From positions 2,405,472-2,469,471 of the forward strand of contig OX638353.1 of the NCBI GenBank assembly GCA_951813255.1: a stretch of DNA of 64,000 bases, given 5' to 3'. Within the stretch, counting starts at the first letter, position 1. Every line of letters starts with the position of its first letter. Source of the DNA: an uncultured Dehalococcoidia bacterium. Lineage in GTDB: Bacteria; Chloroflexota; Dehalococcoidia; Lucifugimonadales; JAAXIE01. A model generated the notes under the pieces. The model was not told the DNA's origin, made no database searches, and worked only from the letters and a program-made list of their open reading frames with translations. This document shows, one piece after another, positions 26,076 through 35,127 of the stretch. The position numbers and the translations under genes are program-made.

Positions 26076-26203
26076 TGGGGGATCATAGCATGGCGAGGTG
26101 ACACCGCCTGACCGTCGGGAATGCACTATCTGCTGCGACAACTGCACACTCATTCGCTGGACTAGTGAGATAGCACTGCACCATATAGATGGAACAATGC
26201 CCA

Positions 26204-26230
26204 TTGACAGTATGCCGAGAGACCTATAAT
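26204..26230 (+). promoter_or_regulatory. Strong sigma70 promoter of the imelysin operon
   Basis: TTGACA (26204-26209) and TATAAT (26225-26230) both match consensus exactly, with a short 15-bp spacer. The first gene starts 56 bp later at a GTG with AAGAAGG before it. The leader has an AT-rich partial dyad (GTTGATACTTAAC) that could be a repressor site; a Fur or DtxR box is not clear. Confidence 0.68.
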
Positions 26231-26285
26231 ATCTGCCGACGCTCTACGGATATTAGTTGATACTTAACAAGTAAGAAGGTGCATA

Positions 26286-27473
26286 GTGAATCGCAGACTT
26301 ATCCTACTGTTATTGGCCGTGCTTATCTCCGCGTTAGCTCTAGCAGCCTGTGCAGGTGATGATGACGATGGCGAGGGAGCAACGGCACCCGGTGTGAGTG
26401 ATGAGCTCAAGGCTGCCGTGATCGACAACTATGCGGCAGGTGCACACGCCTCCTACGTCCGCAGTTTGAACTCTGCCATAACCATGGACAGCGCCATCGA
26501 CAACTTCCTCGCTGCTCCGTCACTGGTGAGGCTAGACGCCGCCAAGCGGGCATGGCTCTATGCTCGGGACGATTACGGGGTCACCGAGATCTACCGCTTT
26601 TACAACGGGCCCATCGACAATGAGGAAGACGGCCCCGAGGGCCTGATCAATGCTTGGCCCTTGGATGAGTCCTACATCGACTACGTGGAAGGCAACTCAA
26701 ATGCCGGCGTCATCAATAATCCCGACGAATACCCCACCATCGATGCCGACCTGCTGATTTCAATCAATGAGGACGGCGCTGAGGAGAACGTCTCTACTGG
26801 ATGGCATGCTATTGAGTTCCTCCTCTGGGGCCAGGATATGAACCCGGACGGCCCGGGCTTCAGGCCCCTCGAGGACTACACCACCAACTCCAACGCGGAC
26901 CGTCGCGCTACCTACCTTGCCACAGCATCCGACGTCCTGATCGGCCACCTGCGGGATATGGTGGAAGCCTGGGCTCCGGGCCAGAGCAACTTCCGCGGAC
27001 AGTTCGTATCCAAGGATGCCGATTCAGCCCTCACCGATATCATCACCGGTATCGGCGAGATGAGCCGCGGTGAACTCGCTGGCGAGCGCATGGTCGTTGC
27101 ATACGAAGAGCGGTCCCAGGAAGACGAACATTCCTGCTTCTCTGATAACACCAACGCCGACATCGTGGCCAACGCCGTAGGCATCCAGCGCGTATATTCA
27201 GGCAACTACGGCGATGTCTCTGGCGCAGGCATCAAGGACCTGGTAGCCGCCGAAGATCCTCAACTGGCAGCCTCACTGGAGGCCGAAATCAATGCGTCAG
27301 TGGCACTGGCCAAAGCCATCCCCAACCCATTTGACGACCTCCTCGAACAGGGTGTCTCCGACACATCTCCCGGCAGGCAGGCAGTGCTGCAAACCATCCG
27401 TTCTCTCCAAAACCAGACCGACACAATCGTGAGCGCCGCGCAGAAAGTGGGTATAACTATTAGCGTCAGCTAA
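26286..27473 (+). CDS. Imelysin family lipoprotein (iron-regulated, IrpA-like)
   Basis: 395 residues. Signal peptide and lipobox end at Cys22 (ALALAAC), then an acidic linker (GDDDDGEG). The imelysin fold carries GWHAIEFLLWGQD with the conserved HxxE (His174 and Glu177), seen in IrpA/ICMP proteins. The family is often iron-regulated and binds iron at the outer surface. First of four genes in a plus-strand operon (gaps 6, 1 and 12 bp) with a di-haem oxidoreductase, a second imelysin and an HTTM protein. The same combination appears in many genomes and is usually thought to serve iron acquisition. Confidence 0.9.
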   Translation: MNRRLILLLLAVLISALALAACAGDDDDGEGATAPGVSDELKAAVIDNYAAGAHASYVRSLNSAITMDSAIDNFLAAPSLVRLDAAKRAWLYARDDYGVTEIYRFYNGPIDNEEDGPEGLINAWPLDESYIDYVEGNSNAGVINNPDEYPTIDADLLISINEDGAEENVSTGWHAIEFLLWGQDMNPDGPGFRPLEDYTTNSNADRRATYLATASDVLIGHLRDMVEAWAPGQSNFRGQFVSKDADSALTDIITGIGEMSRGELAGERMVVAYEERSQEDEHSCFSDNTNADIVANAVGIQRVYSGNYGDVSGAGIKDLVAAEDPQLAASLEAEINASVALAKAIPNPFDDLLEQGVSDTSPGRQAVLQTIRSLQNQTDTIVSAAQKVGITISVS

Positions 27474-27479
27474 GCTCAC

Positions 27480-28901
27480 ATGCATAATTCCATTCTCACG
27501 ATTGGGCCAATAACACGACCACTGGAGGCATTACTGCTGCCAGCGGTCTTGTTATTGGTCGTGGTCGCCTGCGGGAGCGGCGACGAAATCGACCTCACCA
27601 CGGTCTATGACGTCCGCCTGGGTGGTGATACCACCGCATTCACGCGAAACAGGAGCGCCTTCGAGTTGTCCGCCCGCAACCTGGACAACGACCTACGGAC
27701 AGCCTTTGAAGTGGGCGACAGCTTTTTCACCCAGAACTGGGTAATCGCCCCTGCCAGCACCCAAGCAAGGGATGGCTTGGGCCCCACCCACAACGCGATA
27801 TCCTGCTCGTCGTGCCACGCCCTCGACGGCAGGGCCAAGCCGCCTGACCATCCAGGTGACCCGGAGCGGGGCCTGCTCCTACGCCTCAGCATTCCGGGGC
27901 CCGACGGCCCCATCGACGAGCCAACCTACGGCGGCCAACTGCAAGACCGCTCCATCCTCGGGGTGCCTGCGGAAGGACAAATCGTCATCAGCTACAAGGA
28001 AGTCCAAGGTCAGTATCCCGACGGCACTCAATACAGCCTGCGCCAGCCCACCTACAGCATCGCCGACCTCGCCTTCGGTCCCATGCACGCCCAAGTACAG
28101 GTCTCCCCGCGCATCGCTCCCGCCATCATTGGCATGGGGCTGCTGGAGGCCATTCCTGAAGCCAACATCTTGGGCCTTGCTGATCCCGACGACGCCAACG
28201 GAGACGGAATCTCCGGTCGTCCCAACTATGTTTGGGACGTGAAGAAGGGATCGTCGACTCTGGGGCGCTTTGGCTGGAAAGCCAACCAACCCACTCTCGA
28301 ACAGCAGGCCGCGGGCGCATTCCTGGGCGACATCGGCATTACCTCCAGCATCTTTCCCGAAGAGAATTGCCCAGCAAGTCAGGGGGCGTGCCAGGAAGCC
28401 CCCAACGGCGGGACACCGGAAGTAGTGGAGAGGCGCTTGGACAGGGTGACCACCTACGTACAGACCCTGGCCGTGCCCGCCATGCGCGACCCGGAGGATG
28501 AGACAGTACAGCATGGCGCCCGCCTGTTCGTTCAGTCCCAGTGTTCCCTCTGCCATACCACCCGGCATGAGACAGGAGGCGACCACCCGCTGGCGCCCGT
28601 AAGAAATCAAGTGATTTTTCCCTACACCGACCTGCTTTTGCACGACATGGGCCCTGGCCTCGCTGACAACCGGTCCGATGGTCAAGCCACAGGTTCCGAA
28701 TGGCGCACTCCACCCCTCTGGGGAATCGGCTTGGTTGACACCGTCAACGGTCACACCATGTTCCTACATGACGGACGCGCCCGGAACGTGGAGGAAGCCA
28801 TCCTTTGGCATGGAGGCGAGGCCGAGGAGTCCCGTAAGAGCTTCATGGGCCTGACCGCTGAAGAGCGCGACGCCCTACTGCGCTTCCTAGAGTCACTGTA
28901 A
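27480..28901 (+). CDS. Di-haem oxidoreductase (DUF1111) lipoprotein
   Basis: 473 residues with a lipobox at Cys31 (LVVVAC). Two c-type haem motifs: CSSCH at 109-113 and CSLCH near residue 355. The C-terminal part WRTPPLWGIGLVDTVNGH ... FLHDGRARNVEEAILWHGGEA is the signature of DUF1111 (thiol oxidoreductase-like, di-haem peroxidase relatives). It probably transfers electrons outside the membrane, perhaps to reduce or oxidise iron for the adjacent imelysins. It starts 6 bp after the first imelysin gene and ends 1 bp before the second. Confidence 0.92.
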   Translation: MHNSILTIGPITRPLEALLLPAVLLLVVVACGSGDEIDLTTVYDVRLGGDTTAFTRNRSAFELSARNLDNDLRTAFEVGDSFFTQNWVIAPASTQARDGLGPTHNAISCSSCHALDGRAKPPDHPGDPERGLLLRLSIPGPDGPIDEPTYGGQLQDRSILGVPAEGQIVISYKEVQGQYPDGTQYSLRQPTYSIADLAFGPMHAQVQVSPRIAPAIIGMGLLEAIPEANILGLADPDDANGDGISGRPNYVWDVKKGSSTLGRFGWKANQPTLEQQAAGAFLGDIGITSSIFPEENCPASQGACQEAPNGGTPEVVERRLDRVTTYVQTLAVPAMRDPEDETVQHGARLFVQSQCSLCHTTRHETGGDHPLAPVRNQVIFPYTDLLLHDMGPGLADNRSDGQATGSEWRTPPLWGIGLVDTVNGHTMFLHDGRARNVEEAILWHGGEAEESRKSFMGLTAEERDALLRFLESL

Positions 28902-28902
28902 C

Positions 28903-29979
28903 GTGAAACTCGCTACACTACTTCTCGCTGTGGTACTGCTGCTCGTAATAGCCTGTGGCTCCAACAGTCCCTCGGACACGGATGTCCTAACCAGCATTAC
29001 CGACGAGATCGCCGTCCCCACATTCCAAGCCGTTGCCCGAAACATGGAGCATCTGGACGATACATCTCACGCCCTGTGCCAGTCACCCGATGAATCTTCC
29101 CTAGAGAACGCCCGGCAAGCTTGGCGCGACGCCCGTGCATCCTGGATGCGGTCCGAGGCCCTCTGGTTCGGGCCAGTTATGGACCGCCGCTCCCGCAGTC
29201 TCCTTGACTGGTCGCCCACAAATACCGACGGCATCGAAGAACTCCTGGCCCGAAAAGGCGCGCTGACGGCTACTGAAATAGCCCAAACTTTGGCCTCAAA
29301 CCAGCGAGGGCTCGGGGCCATTGAGTACGTCCTGTTCGACCAGGAATCCTTGCCATCTCTGGAATCCTCTCCCCAGAGCTGCGCCTACCTGACTGCCCTC
29401 ACCACCGTCGCTCGGGACGAAGCCGGCGCCATTTTGGAAGCATGGGTCGACGGCACGGACGGCACTCCGCCCTACAAGGACTACCTGACGGGCCGGTCAA
29501 ACATCGCCCTGCTCCCCAGCGACGGTGTGGCCGAAGTCGTGCGCACTCAGTTCTTCCTCATACGCGACATGGTGGACATGCGTTTAGCTTCGGCCTTGGG
29601 TCTGCGAGAAGGCGGAACTGACCTTTCCGCCATTCCCGGCACAGCCGCCGACAACGGCTTGGAGGACCTCCGCCATGAAATACTCGGAATGCAGGCCGTC
29701 TACGAGGGAGTTGGGCCCGAAGGGCTAGGCATCTCCGACTTGGTGCTTCCTCTATCAGAGGATACAGACCAAAGCATGCGGGACCAGTCCATAGCAGCTC
29801 TTGCGTCCATCGACGCCGTTCAAGGTCCCTTGAGGGTCGCCATAGCCGAGCGCCCTAGCCAGGTTCTCGACGTCCATGCCAAATTGTCCGACTTGCAACG
29901 GACCTTGGCTACCGAAGTCGTTAGCTTGCTTGGCGTATCGGTAGGATTCACCGACACCGACGGCGATAGCCTGCGCTAG
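28903..29979 (+). CDS. Second imelysin family lipoprotein
   Basis: 358 residues, GTG start. Lipobox LLLVIAC at Cys18 follows a Leu-rich signal. The imelysin core is recognised by ARQAWRDARASWMRSEALWFGP and by GLGAIEYVLFDQE, where the family HxxE reads GAIE (His replaced by Gly-Ala). The two imelysins of this operon are therefore not equivalent: one keeps the metal-like HxxE and the other has lost the His. It is preceded by the di-haem protein and followed by an HTTM gene 12 bp later. Confidence 0.88.
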   Translation: MKLATLLLAVVLLLVIACGSNSPSDTDVLTSITDEIAVPTFQAVARNMEHLDDTSHALCQSPDESSLENARQAWRDARASWMRSEALWFGPVMDRRSRSLLDWSPTNTDGIEELLARKGALTATEIAQTLASNQRGLGAIEYVLFDQESLPSLESSPQSCAYLTALTTVARDEAGAILEAWVDGTDGTPPYKDYLTGRSNIALLPSDGVAEVVRTQFFLIRDMVDMRLASALGLREGGTDLSAIPGTAADNGLEDLRHEILGMQAVYEGVGPEGLGISDLVLPLSEDTDQSMRDQSIAALASIDAVQGPLRVAIAERPSQVLDVHAKLSDLQRTLATEVVSLLGVSVGFTDTDGDSLR

Positions 29980-29991
29980 ATTCATCCGCCG

Positions 29992-31440
29992 ATGACCGCC
30001 TCTGCCACACCTGCCGCGCCCTCTTCATATTCGTTAGCACCCGGCGCTCGTTCCCACTCCCTTGCCGGGAGTCTCGTACGCGCTGGACTTGAGCCCGTCT
30101 CACCAGCATCCTTGGCCGCTTTCCGGATAATCTTCGGTCTGCTCGGCTTCATCGCAGTGGTTCGGTTCTTGGCCCACGGGTGGGTCTCCGAACTGTACGT
30201 CGAACCCGCATACCATCTCACCTATCTGGGCTTTGGATGGGTGCAGCCATGGCCCGCTTGGGGCATGTACCTCCACTTTGTGCTGCTGGGTGTAGCAAGC
30301 CTAGGCGTGGTCCTGGGGTACCGCTACCGCCTCTCTATCCTAGCTTTCTTCCTGCTCTTCACCTATCTGGAACTCATTGACCAGACCACATACCTGAATC
30401 ACTACTACCTTGTCAGCCTCCTCAGTCTCATCATGGTGTTCCTCCCCATGGCCCGGACACACTCACTTGACTCCCGCCTTCACCGGAATGATAAGAACAC
30501 TGCCCAAGACCTCCCCAGCGTCCCGCGCGCAACTTTATGGGTGTTGCGCACGCAGCTGGGGTTGGTCTACGTGTTCGCGGGCATTGCCAAGCTGAACACC
30601 GACTGGCTGCTGGATGCCCAGCCTCTGACCATCTGGCTCTACAACAGCACTGACACACCCCTCTTCGGTGCCCTCCTCCGCGAACCGTGGCTGCCCTATG
30701 CCATGAGTTGGGCTGGCGCCATCTTCGACTTGAGCATCGCGGGGTGGCTCCTGTGGGCCAAGGCCCGTCCCTACGCATACACCATCCTGGTGCTGTTCCA
30801 CATCACTACGGCACTGCTGTTCCCTGCTATCGGTATGTTCCCTTGGATCATGATCGGAGCAACCCTCATATTCTTTGACTCAGACTGGCCGCAACGCTTG
30901 GCGAGGCGGCTTCGTTGGCAACAGGCGCCTCCTGTTAAATCCTCCAGCGACCCGAGTCGCCAGCCCGGTCAGAGAGTGCCTTTGTGGCCAACCAAGGTAG
31001 CTTTCATGCTCGCCGTTACATTCCTAGTCGTCCAGGTTCTGCTCCCACTGCGACACTTGGCATATCCAGGGAATGTGCGCTGGACTGAAGAGGGATACCA
31101 CTTTTCATGGCGGGTCTTGGTCACCGAAAAGGCGGGGCTGGTGCGGTTCCGCGTGAAAAGCTCGACTATCGATGGTGAGCATTTGGTCTTTCCCGAACAA
31201 TATCTGACGCCCACCCAAGTCGAGCGCACGGCTTACCAACCCGACCTCATTCTCACCACGGCCCACATCATCCGCGACGACTTCACCCGACAAGGTCATC
31301 GCTCCGTGGAAGTCCGTGCAGATGCTTTCGTGAGCTTCAACGGCCGCTCCACCGCCCGCTTGGTCGACCCCGCCATTGACCTCGCATCAATCCGCCACGG
31401 CATAACCCCGAAGTCTTGGGTGCTTCCAGGCCCTTCTTAG
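29992..31440 (+). CDS. HTTM domain membrane protein
   Basis: 482 residues. The N-terminal HTTM (horizontally transferred transmembrane, vitamin-K-carboxylase-like) domain begins at ASLAAFRIIFGLLGFIAVVRF. It has about 8-9 membrane helices, including TYLNHYYLVSLLSLIMVFLP and LGLVYVFAGIAKLNTDWL, which contains the conserved AKLNxDW motif. The last 130 residues are soluble. Last gene of the imelysin operon; such genes recur in this setting, but the biochemical role is unknown. Confidence 0.88.
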   Translation: MTASATPAAPSSYSLAPGARSHSLAGSLVRAGLEPVSPASLAAFRIIFGLLGFIAVVRFLAHGWVSELYVEPAYHLTYLGFGWVQPWPAWGMYLHFVLLGVASLGVVLGYRYRLSILAFFLLFTYLELIDQTTYLNHYYLVSLLSLIMVFLPMARTHSLDSRLHRNDKNTAQDLPSVPRATLWVLRTQLGLVYVFAGIAKLNTDWLLDAQPLTIWLYNSTDTPLFGALLREPWLPYAMSWAGAIFDLSIAGWLLWAKARPYAYTILVLFHITTALLFPAIGMFPWIMIGATLIFFDSDWPQRLARRLRWQQAPPVKSSSDPSRQPGQRVPLWPTKVAFMLAVTFLVVQVLLPLRHLAYPGNVRWTEEGYHFSWRVLVTEKAGLVRFRVKSSTIDGEHLVFPEQYLTPTQVERTAYQPDLILTTAHIIRDDFTRQGHRSVEVRADAFVSFNGRSTARLVDPAIDLASIRHGITPKSWVLPGPS

Positions 31441-31591
31441 TTGCAGTGATTCGATCACGCCACCACATAGATCGAAAAGAGAACGGGAGAGTATTGTGAT
31501 GCATTTAACAAGCTGATCAGATGCAGCGCAGAAATCCCCGCCCGGCGGAATTCTAGCCCAATATAGCTACTCGCTTGACCCTCGCCGGGCG

Positions 31592-32639
31592 ATGGCCGCG
31601 CAAGTATGGGTGCTGTCCACATTCTGGCATTCAAATGCCTTCCGCGAGGGACCCACGCCTTCCTCCAACTCACCTGGCGAAGGGTTCACTGAAACCGACA
31701 GGCTCAGACGTGATAATGAAGCCCTGAGGCGCCTCATCTCTAGCCTGAGCGAGGCCAGTTTTCACATCAATGAGAACTTGGATTCCACCACTGTCCTGCA
31801 GGCAGTGGTGACCCACGCGCGTGAACTCACAGGCGCGCTACGGCGCACTTCTCACCTACGACAGGACCGGGGGAATACAGGACTTCATTACCACGGGAAT
31901 TGACCCGAATCAGCGCGAGTTGATGGACACTTTGCCTAAAGGCCTCGGCGTACTCGGGTATTTGAACGAAGTCGAAGGGCCAGTACGCCTTTCGGACATT
32001 GCAACCCACCCAAGCACAGTCGGCTTCCCTCCCAACCACCCCCCGATGAAGACCTTCCTCGGTATGCCAGTCCGTCACCAAGGAAACCACTTGGGCAACA
32101 TCTACCTCACCGAAAAAGAGGGAGGCGACGAGTTCACGCCGGATGATGAAGAGATCATCACCTTGTTTGCAGCCCAAGCAGCAGCAGCCATTTCCAACGC
32201 GCGCAGACACGGGGAGGAACTTCGCATCAACGCCGATTTGAAAGCATTTACGGAGATCGCACCCGTAGGCGTCACGGTCACCGATGCCAAGAGCGGGGAC
32301 ATACTGGCCATGAACGCGGAGGCGAAACACATCCTGGGTGACTTGCCGAACCAGGACTGGGAAGAGGTAGCCCCAATGTTCACCTTCCGGCGACCCGATG
32401 GGCGAGAGACCCCTGTCGCTGATCTGCCGGTGGTCCGTGTCCTGACCACTGGGGAAACCGTACGGGCCGAAGAAGTTGTCTTCTGTAGGCCGGACGGCAG
32501 GGACATCACTACACTGGTGAACGCAGTGCCGATTTATTCGGCTCACGGGGACATTGATTCCGTTATGACCACTTTGCAGGACAGCCCTATACGGAAACTG
32601 GCCCGTCGGGTCGACGGGCCAGTTTCATTTACCAGCTAA
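31592..32639 (+). pseudogene. GAF-PAS sensor protein, frameshifted and truncated before the kinase
   Basis: Two frames make one GAF domain: ENLDSTTVLQAVVTHARELTGA in the first (from 31592) and ARYGALLTYDRTGGIQDF in the second (from about 31830). They meet in GGCGCGCTAC, so loss of a CG dinucleotide would explain the shift. A PAS-like domain follows (LKAFTEIAPVGVTVTDAKSG ... DITTLVNAVPIY). In such sensors a histidine kinase or HTH would come next, but the frame ends at SFTS after 10 residues that lie in a terminator hairpin. It is a broken gene, or a sensor made of GAF and PAS only, if the frameshift is an error. Confidence 0.78.
32594..32626. terminator. Bidirectional terminator, perfect 15-bp stem
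   Basis: GAAACTGGCCCGTCG (32594-32608) pairs exactly with 32612-32626 around a GGT loop. It has ATTT on the right and TTCC/AAA on the left, so it can stop transcripts from both convergent genes. It lies inside the last codons of the sensor gene, which is unusual and fits truncation of that gene. Confidence 0.85.
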
Positions 32640-32649
32640 GCTTCTACCC

Positions 32650-34992
32650 TCATTGTTCGATGGGATTCAGCTTGATCCCAGTCAGGTCGGGCTGGCCGAT
32701 TGGCAGCATCCTGAATCCTTCTACGTGAGGCCTCACCACAACGAAGTCCTGGCGGTGATAGAGTGGTATGATGCCTGCATCGTCCATCAGCAACTGCTCT
32801 GCCTGTTGGTACAGCCCTAGCCTCACATCCCAGTCCCTCTCCGTCCTAGCCTGTTCCACCAAGTTGTCGAACTCCTCGTTGATGTACCGGGCATCGTGGC
32901 GACTCGAGTGCAGCAGCAGGTCGAGGAAGTTCTCCGGGTCAGGGTAGTCCGCCACCCATCCATATGAATACAGGTGCTCGGCAACAGCCTCCAACCCGTA
33001 GAAGTACTCATCGTCCGGCACCGGCTCCGTCTTCACCTCAACTCCAAGCACTTCCTCCCATGCATCAATCATAAACCTCACTATTGAATTAGTTCCTCCC
33101 CGAGGTACTGTGTAGATGATTTCAGGGAGATTGTCGCCATACCGGGACTCCCCTAGCAATTGACGCGCCATCTCCGGATCATAGGGGATGCCTCGCAACG
33201 ATGTGTGGTAGCCCGGTATACCTGGAGGCAACAATCCGTTGGCTAGCTTCACGCCTCCTTCCAATACCTCCTCGACAAGCCTCTCCCGGTCCACGGCCAT
33301 GGCGAATGCACGCCTCACCTTAGGATCATCGAACGGTGATCGCGTCGTATCCATTACTACAAAGGAGCTGGTGAACTGGTCAAATTCCTGCAGGTCTTGA
33401 CTCAGCAATGGATGCTCACGCACAAAATCAAGTGACCTGGCGCGCACAAAAACTGCGTCCCACGCCTCACCCAAATACATGTCCAACAAGCTGGCACCTG
33501 GCAAGGTTCTCAGCGGCGATACCAGATACTCCAATTCAACGGGTGTGTGGTAGCCCCGGTACCGTTCCAATACCACTACGCGGCCCTGCTGCCACTCCCG
33601 CATCTGGTACGGACCAGAGCCGTTGATCCTATCCTCCATCCACCAGTCTTGGCCCAACGCCTCCACTGCAACCCGGTCCACCACCGAGCTTGCCGGGTAG
33701 GTGAGCTTGGCTAAGAAATATTCCTTCGGTGCATCGATGGTAATGCGCAAGGTCAGCTCATCCACTACCTCCACCCCAGCCACCTCACCAGCCTCCCCCT
33801 CCAGCTTTTCGTGCATCCCCACGATATCACCCAGATACAGGGGCACCGTATCGCTGTGCAACTCTGGATCAGAGGCACGCTCTATGGAGTACTTGAAGTC
33901 GTGGGCCGTGATGGTACGGCCTTCATGGAAGTATATTCCCCTACGTAGTGTGAAAGTGTAGATAGTGCCCGTTTCATCGACCTCCCAGCTTTCGGCCAAG
34001 TCGGGGATAACCCTGAGAAAAGAGTCGAATCGAACGAGCCCGCTGAACACATTACTCACAAAGAGGTGGGAAGTGGTTTCTCTGACTAGGGCGGGATCCA
34101 TAGTCTGAGGCTCGCCCAAGAGCATGATGAAAGCCCGGTCATGGGGTATCCCATAAATGGCAGGCTCAATGGTCTCCAAGCTGGACAAGATCGTATCGAA
34201 GGTTCTCCCAAAGCGCTGGGCTTCGTCTGCATAGGCACTCAGCACAAGTACATATGTGAACGTCTCGCGTGCGCTCACCTGTACACGGTGAAGCACCACC
34301 GTGTCCTGCCCACCCGAATGGCTGATATTCGCGCGTTCAGCCTCAGTGCCATCCGCTAGGGCCGCTGTGCCCACAACCTCCACTTCCGGTGACAGTCCGT
34401 CCGCCACCTCTTCCCTGATGAATATCTCCACCGCGTCCTCCAGCCTGTCGCTGAGGGGCGTGTCGACGTCATGGAACAGCGTGAACAGCAGCAGGCGAGA
34501 GTCTGGGTTCATGGGGTCGATCGCTCGCATCCAGACGAACTGGCTGGCCTGCTTATTCGCCTCCCACCACTCGGGATAGTCGAACCGGATACCTATCTCC
34601 GGATCTTCGAACACTGCATAGCTCCCAATCGGCTCAGGAGCAGGTATAGGTGTTGCTTCAGGAGTAGGCTTCGGGGTCGGCTTCGGGGTCGGCTCCGGAG
34701 TCGGCTCCGGAGTCGGCATCGGCGTGGGACGGGGCGTAGGTGGCGGAGTTGCTTCTGGCGTGGGAGCCGGGGTCGGCGTTGGTTCTGGGGTAGGAACAGG
34801 GGTCGGAGCGGGAGTTGGAGTGGATGCGGGCGTAGGTGTCGGTGCCGGGGTAGGACTTGGAGTAGCCGTAACGATGGGCGTGGGCGCAACCGCGGCTGTT
34901 GCGATTGGTGTTGGCGTAGCATCATCACCACCACACGCTAGGACCAAGGCCACCAAGAGCGGGAGCAGCATCACGGTTAGAACGCGCTTCAC
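32650..34992 (-). CDS. Peptide-type (family 5) substrate-binding lipoprotein with Thr/Pro linker
   Basis: 780 residues from a GTG at 34992 that has GGAGACGG about 5 bp upstream. Lipobox LLVALVLAC, then about 100 residues of TP repeats ([15 protein letters not shown]), a PsbP-like domain ([20 protein letters not shown]) and a family 5 solute-binding domain ([30 protein letters not shown] ... [16 protein letters not shown]). Normal family 5 proteins are about 550 residues, so the PsbP-like insertion is extra. No permease or ATPase genes are adjacent, so it may serve a transporter encoded elsewhere. Confidence 0.92.
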   Translation of the reverse strand: MKRVLTVMLLPLLVALVLACGGDDATPTPIATAAVAPTPIVTATPSPTPAPTPTPASTPTPAPTPVPTPEPTPTPAPTPEATPPPTPRPTPMPTPEPTPEPTPKPTPKPTPEATPIPAPEPIGSYAVFEDPEIGIRFDYPEWWEANKQASQFVWMRAIDPMNPDSRLLLFTLFHDVDTPLSDRLEDAVEIFIREEVADGLSPEVEVVGTAALADGTEAERANISHSGGQDTVVLHRVQVSARETFTYVLVLSAYADEAQRFGRTFDTILSSLETIEPAIYGIPHDRAFIMLLGEPQTMDPALVRETTSHLFVSNVFSGLVRFDSFLRVIPDLAESWEVDETGTIYTFTLRRGIYFHEGRTITAHDFKYSIERASDPELHSDTVPLYLGDIVGMHEKLEGEAGEVAGVEVVDELTLRITIDAPKEYFLAKLTYPASSVVDRVAVEALGQDWWMEDRINGSGPYQMREWQQGRVVVLERYRGYHTPVELEYLVSPLRTLPGASLLDMYLGEAWDAVFVRARSLDFVREHPLLSQDLQEFDQFTSSFVVMDTTRSPFDDPKVRRAFAMAVDRERLVEEVLEGGVKLANGLLPPGIPGYHTSLRGIPYDPEMARQLLGESRYGDNLPEIIYTVPRGGTNSIVRFMIDAWEEVLGVEVKTEPVPDDEYFYGLEAVAEHLYSYGWVADYPDPENFLDLLLHSSRHDARYINEEFDNLVEQARTERDWDVRLGLYQQAEQLLMDDAGIIPLYHRQDFVVVRPHVEGFRMLPIGQPDLTGIKLNPIEQ

Positions 34993-35127
34993 TTGTACCG
35001 TCTCCAATGAGGGACCCCACCGAGTTGAGTTCCCATAAAGTTGTTTACATCAGATTATTGACACCAGATATCTTTTGCCAACACGGGTGGTTTGTCAATG
35101 AGGCACGCTTGAACTAGCGAGACGTCG

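Noticed and set aside
27879..28754. A 291-residue open frame antisense to the di-haem oxidoreductase
   Set aside because: No recognisable domain and the sense strand carries two CxxCH motifs in the right fold.
34593..34941. Repeated GGxGTxGGxG pattern suggesting a CRISPR or tandem DNA repeat
   Set aside because: It is the reverse complement of codons for the Thr/Pro linker of the binding protein; no spacers exist.
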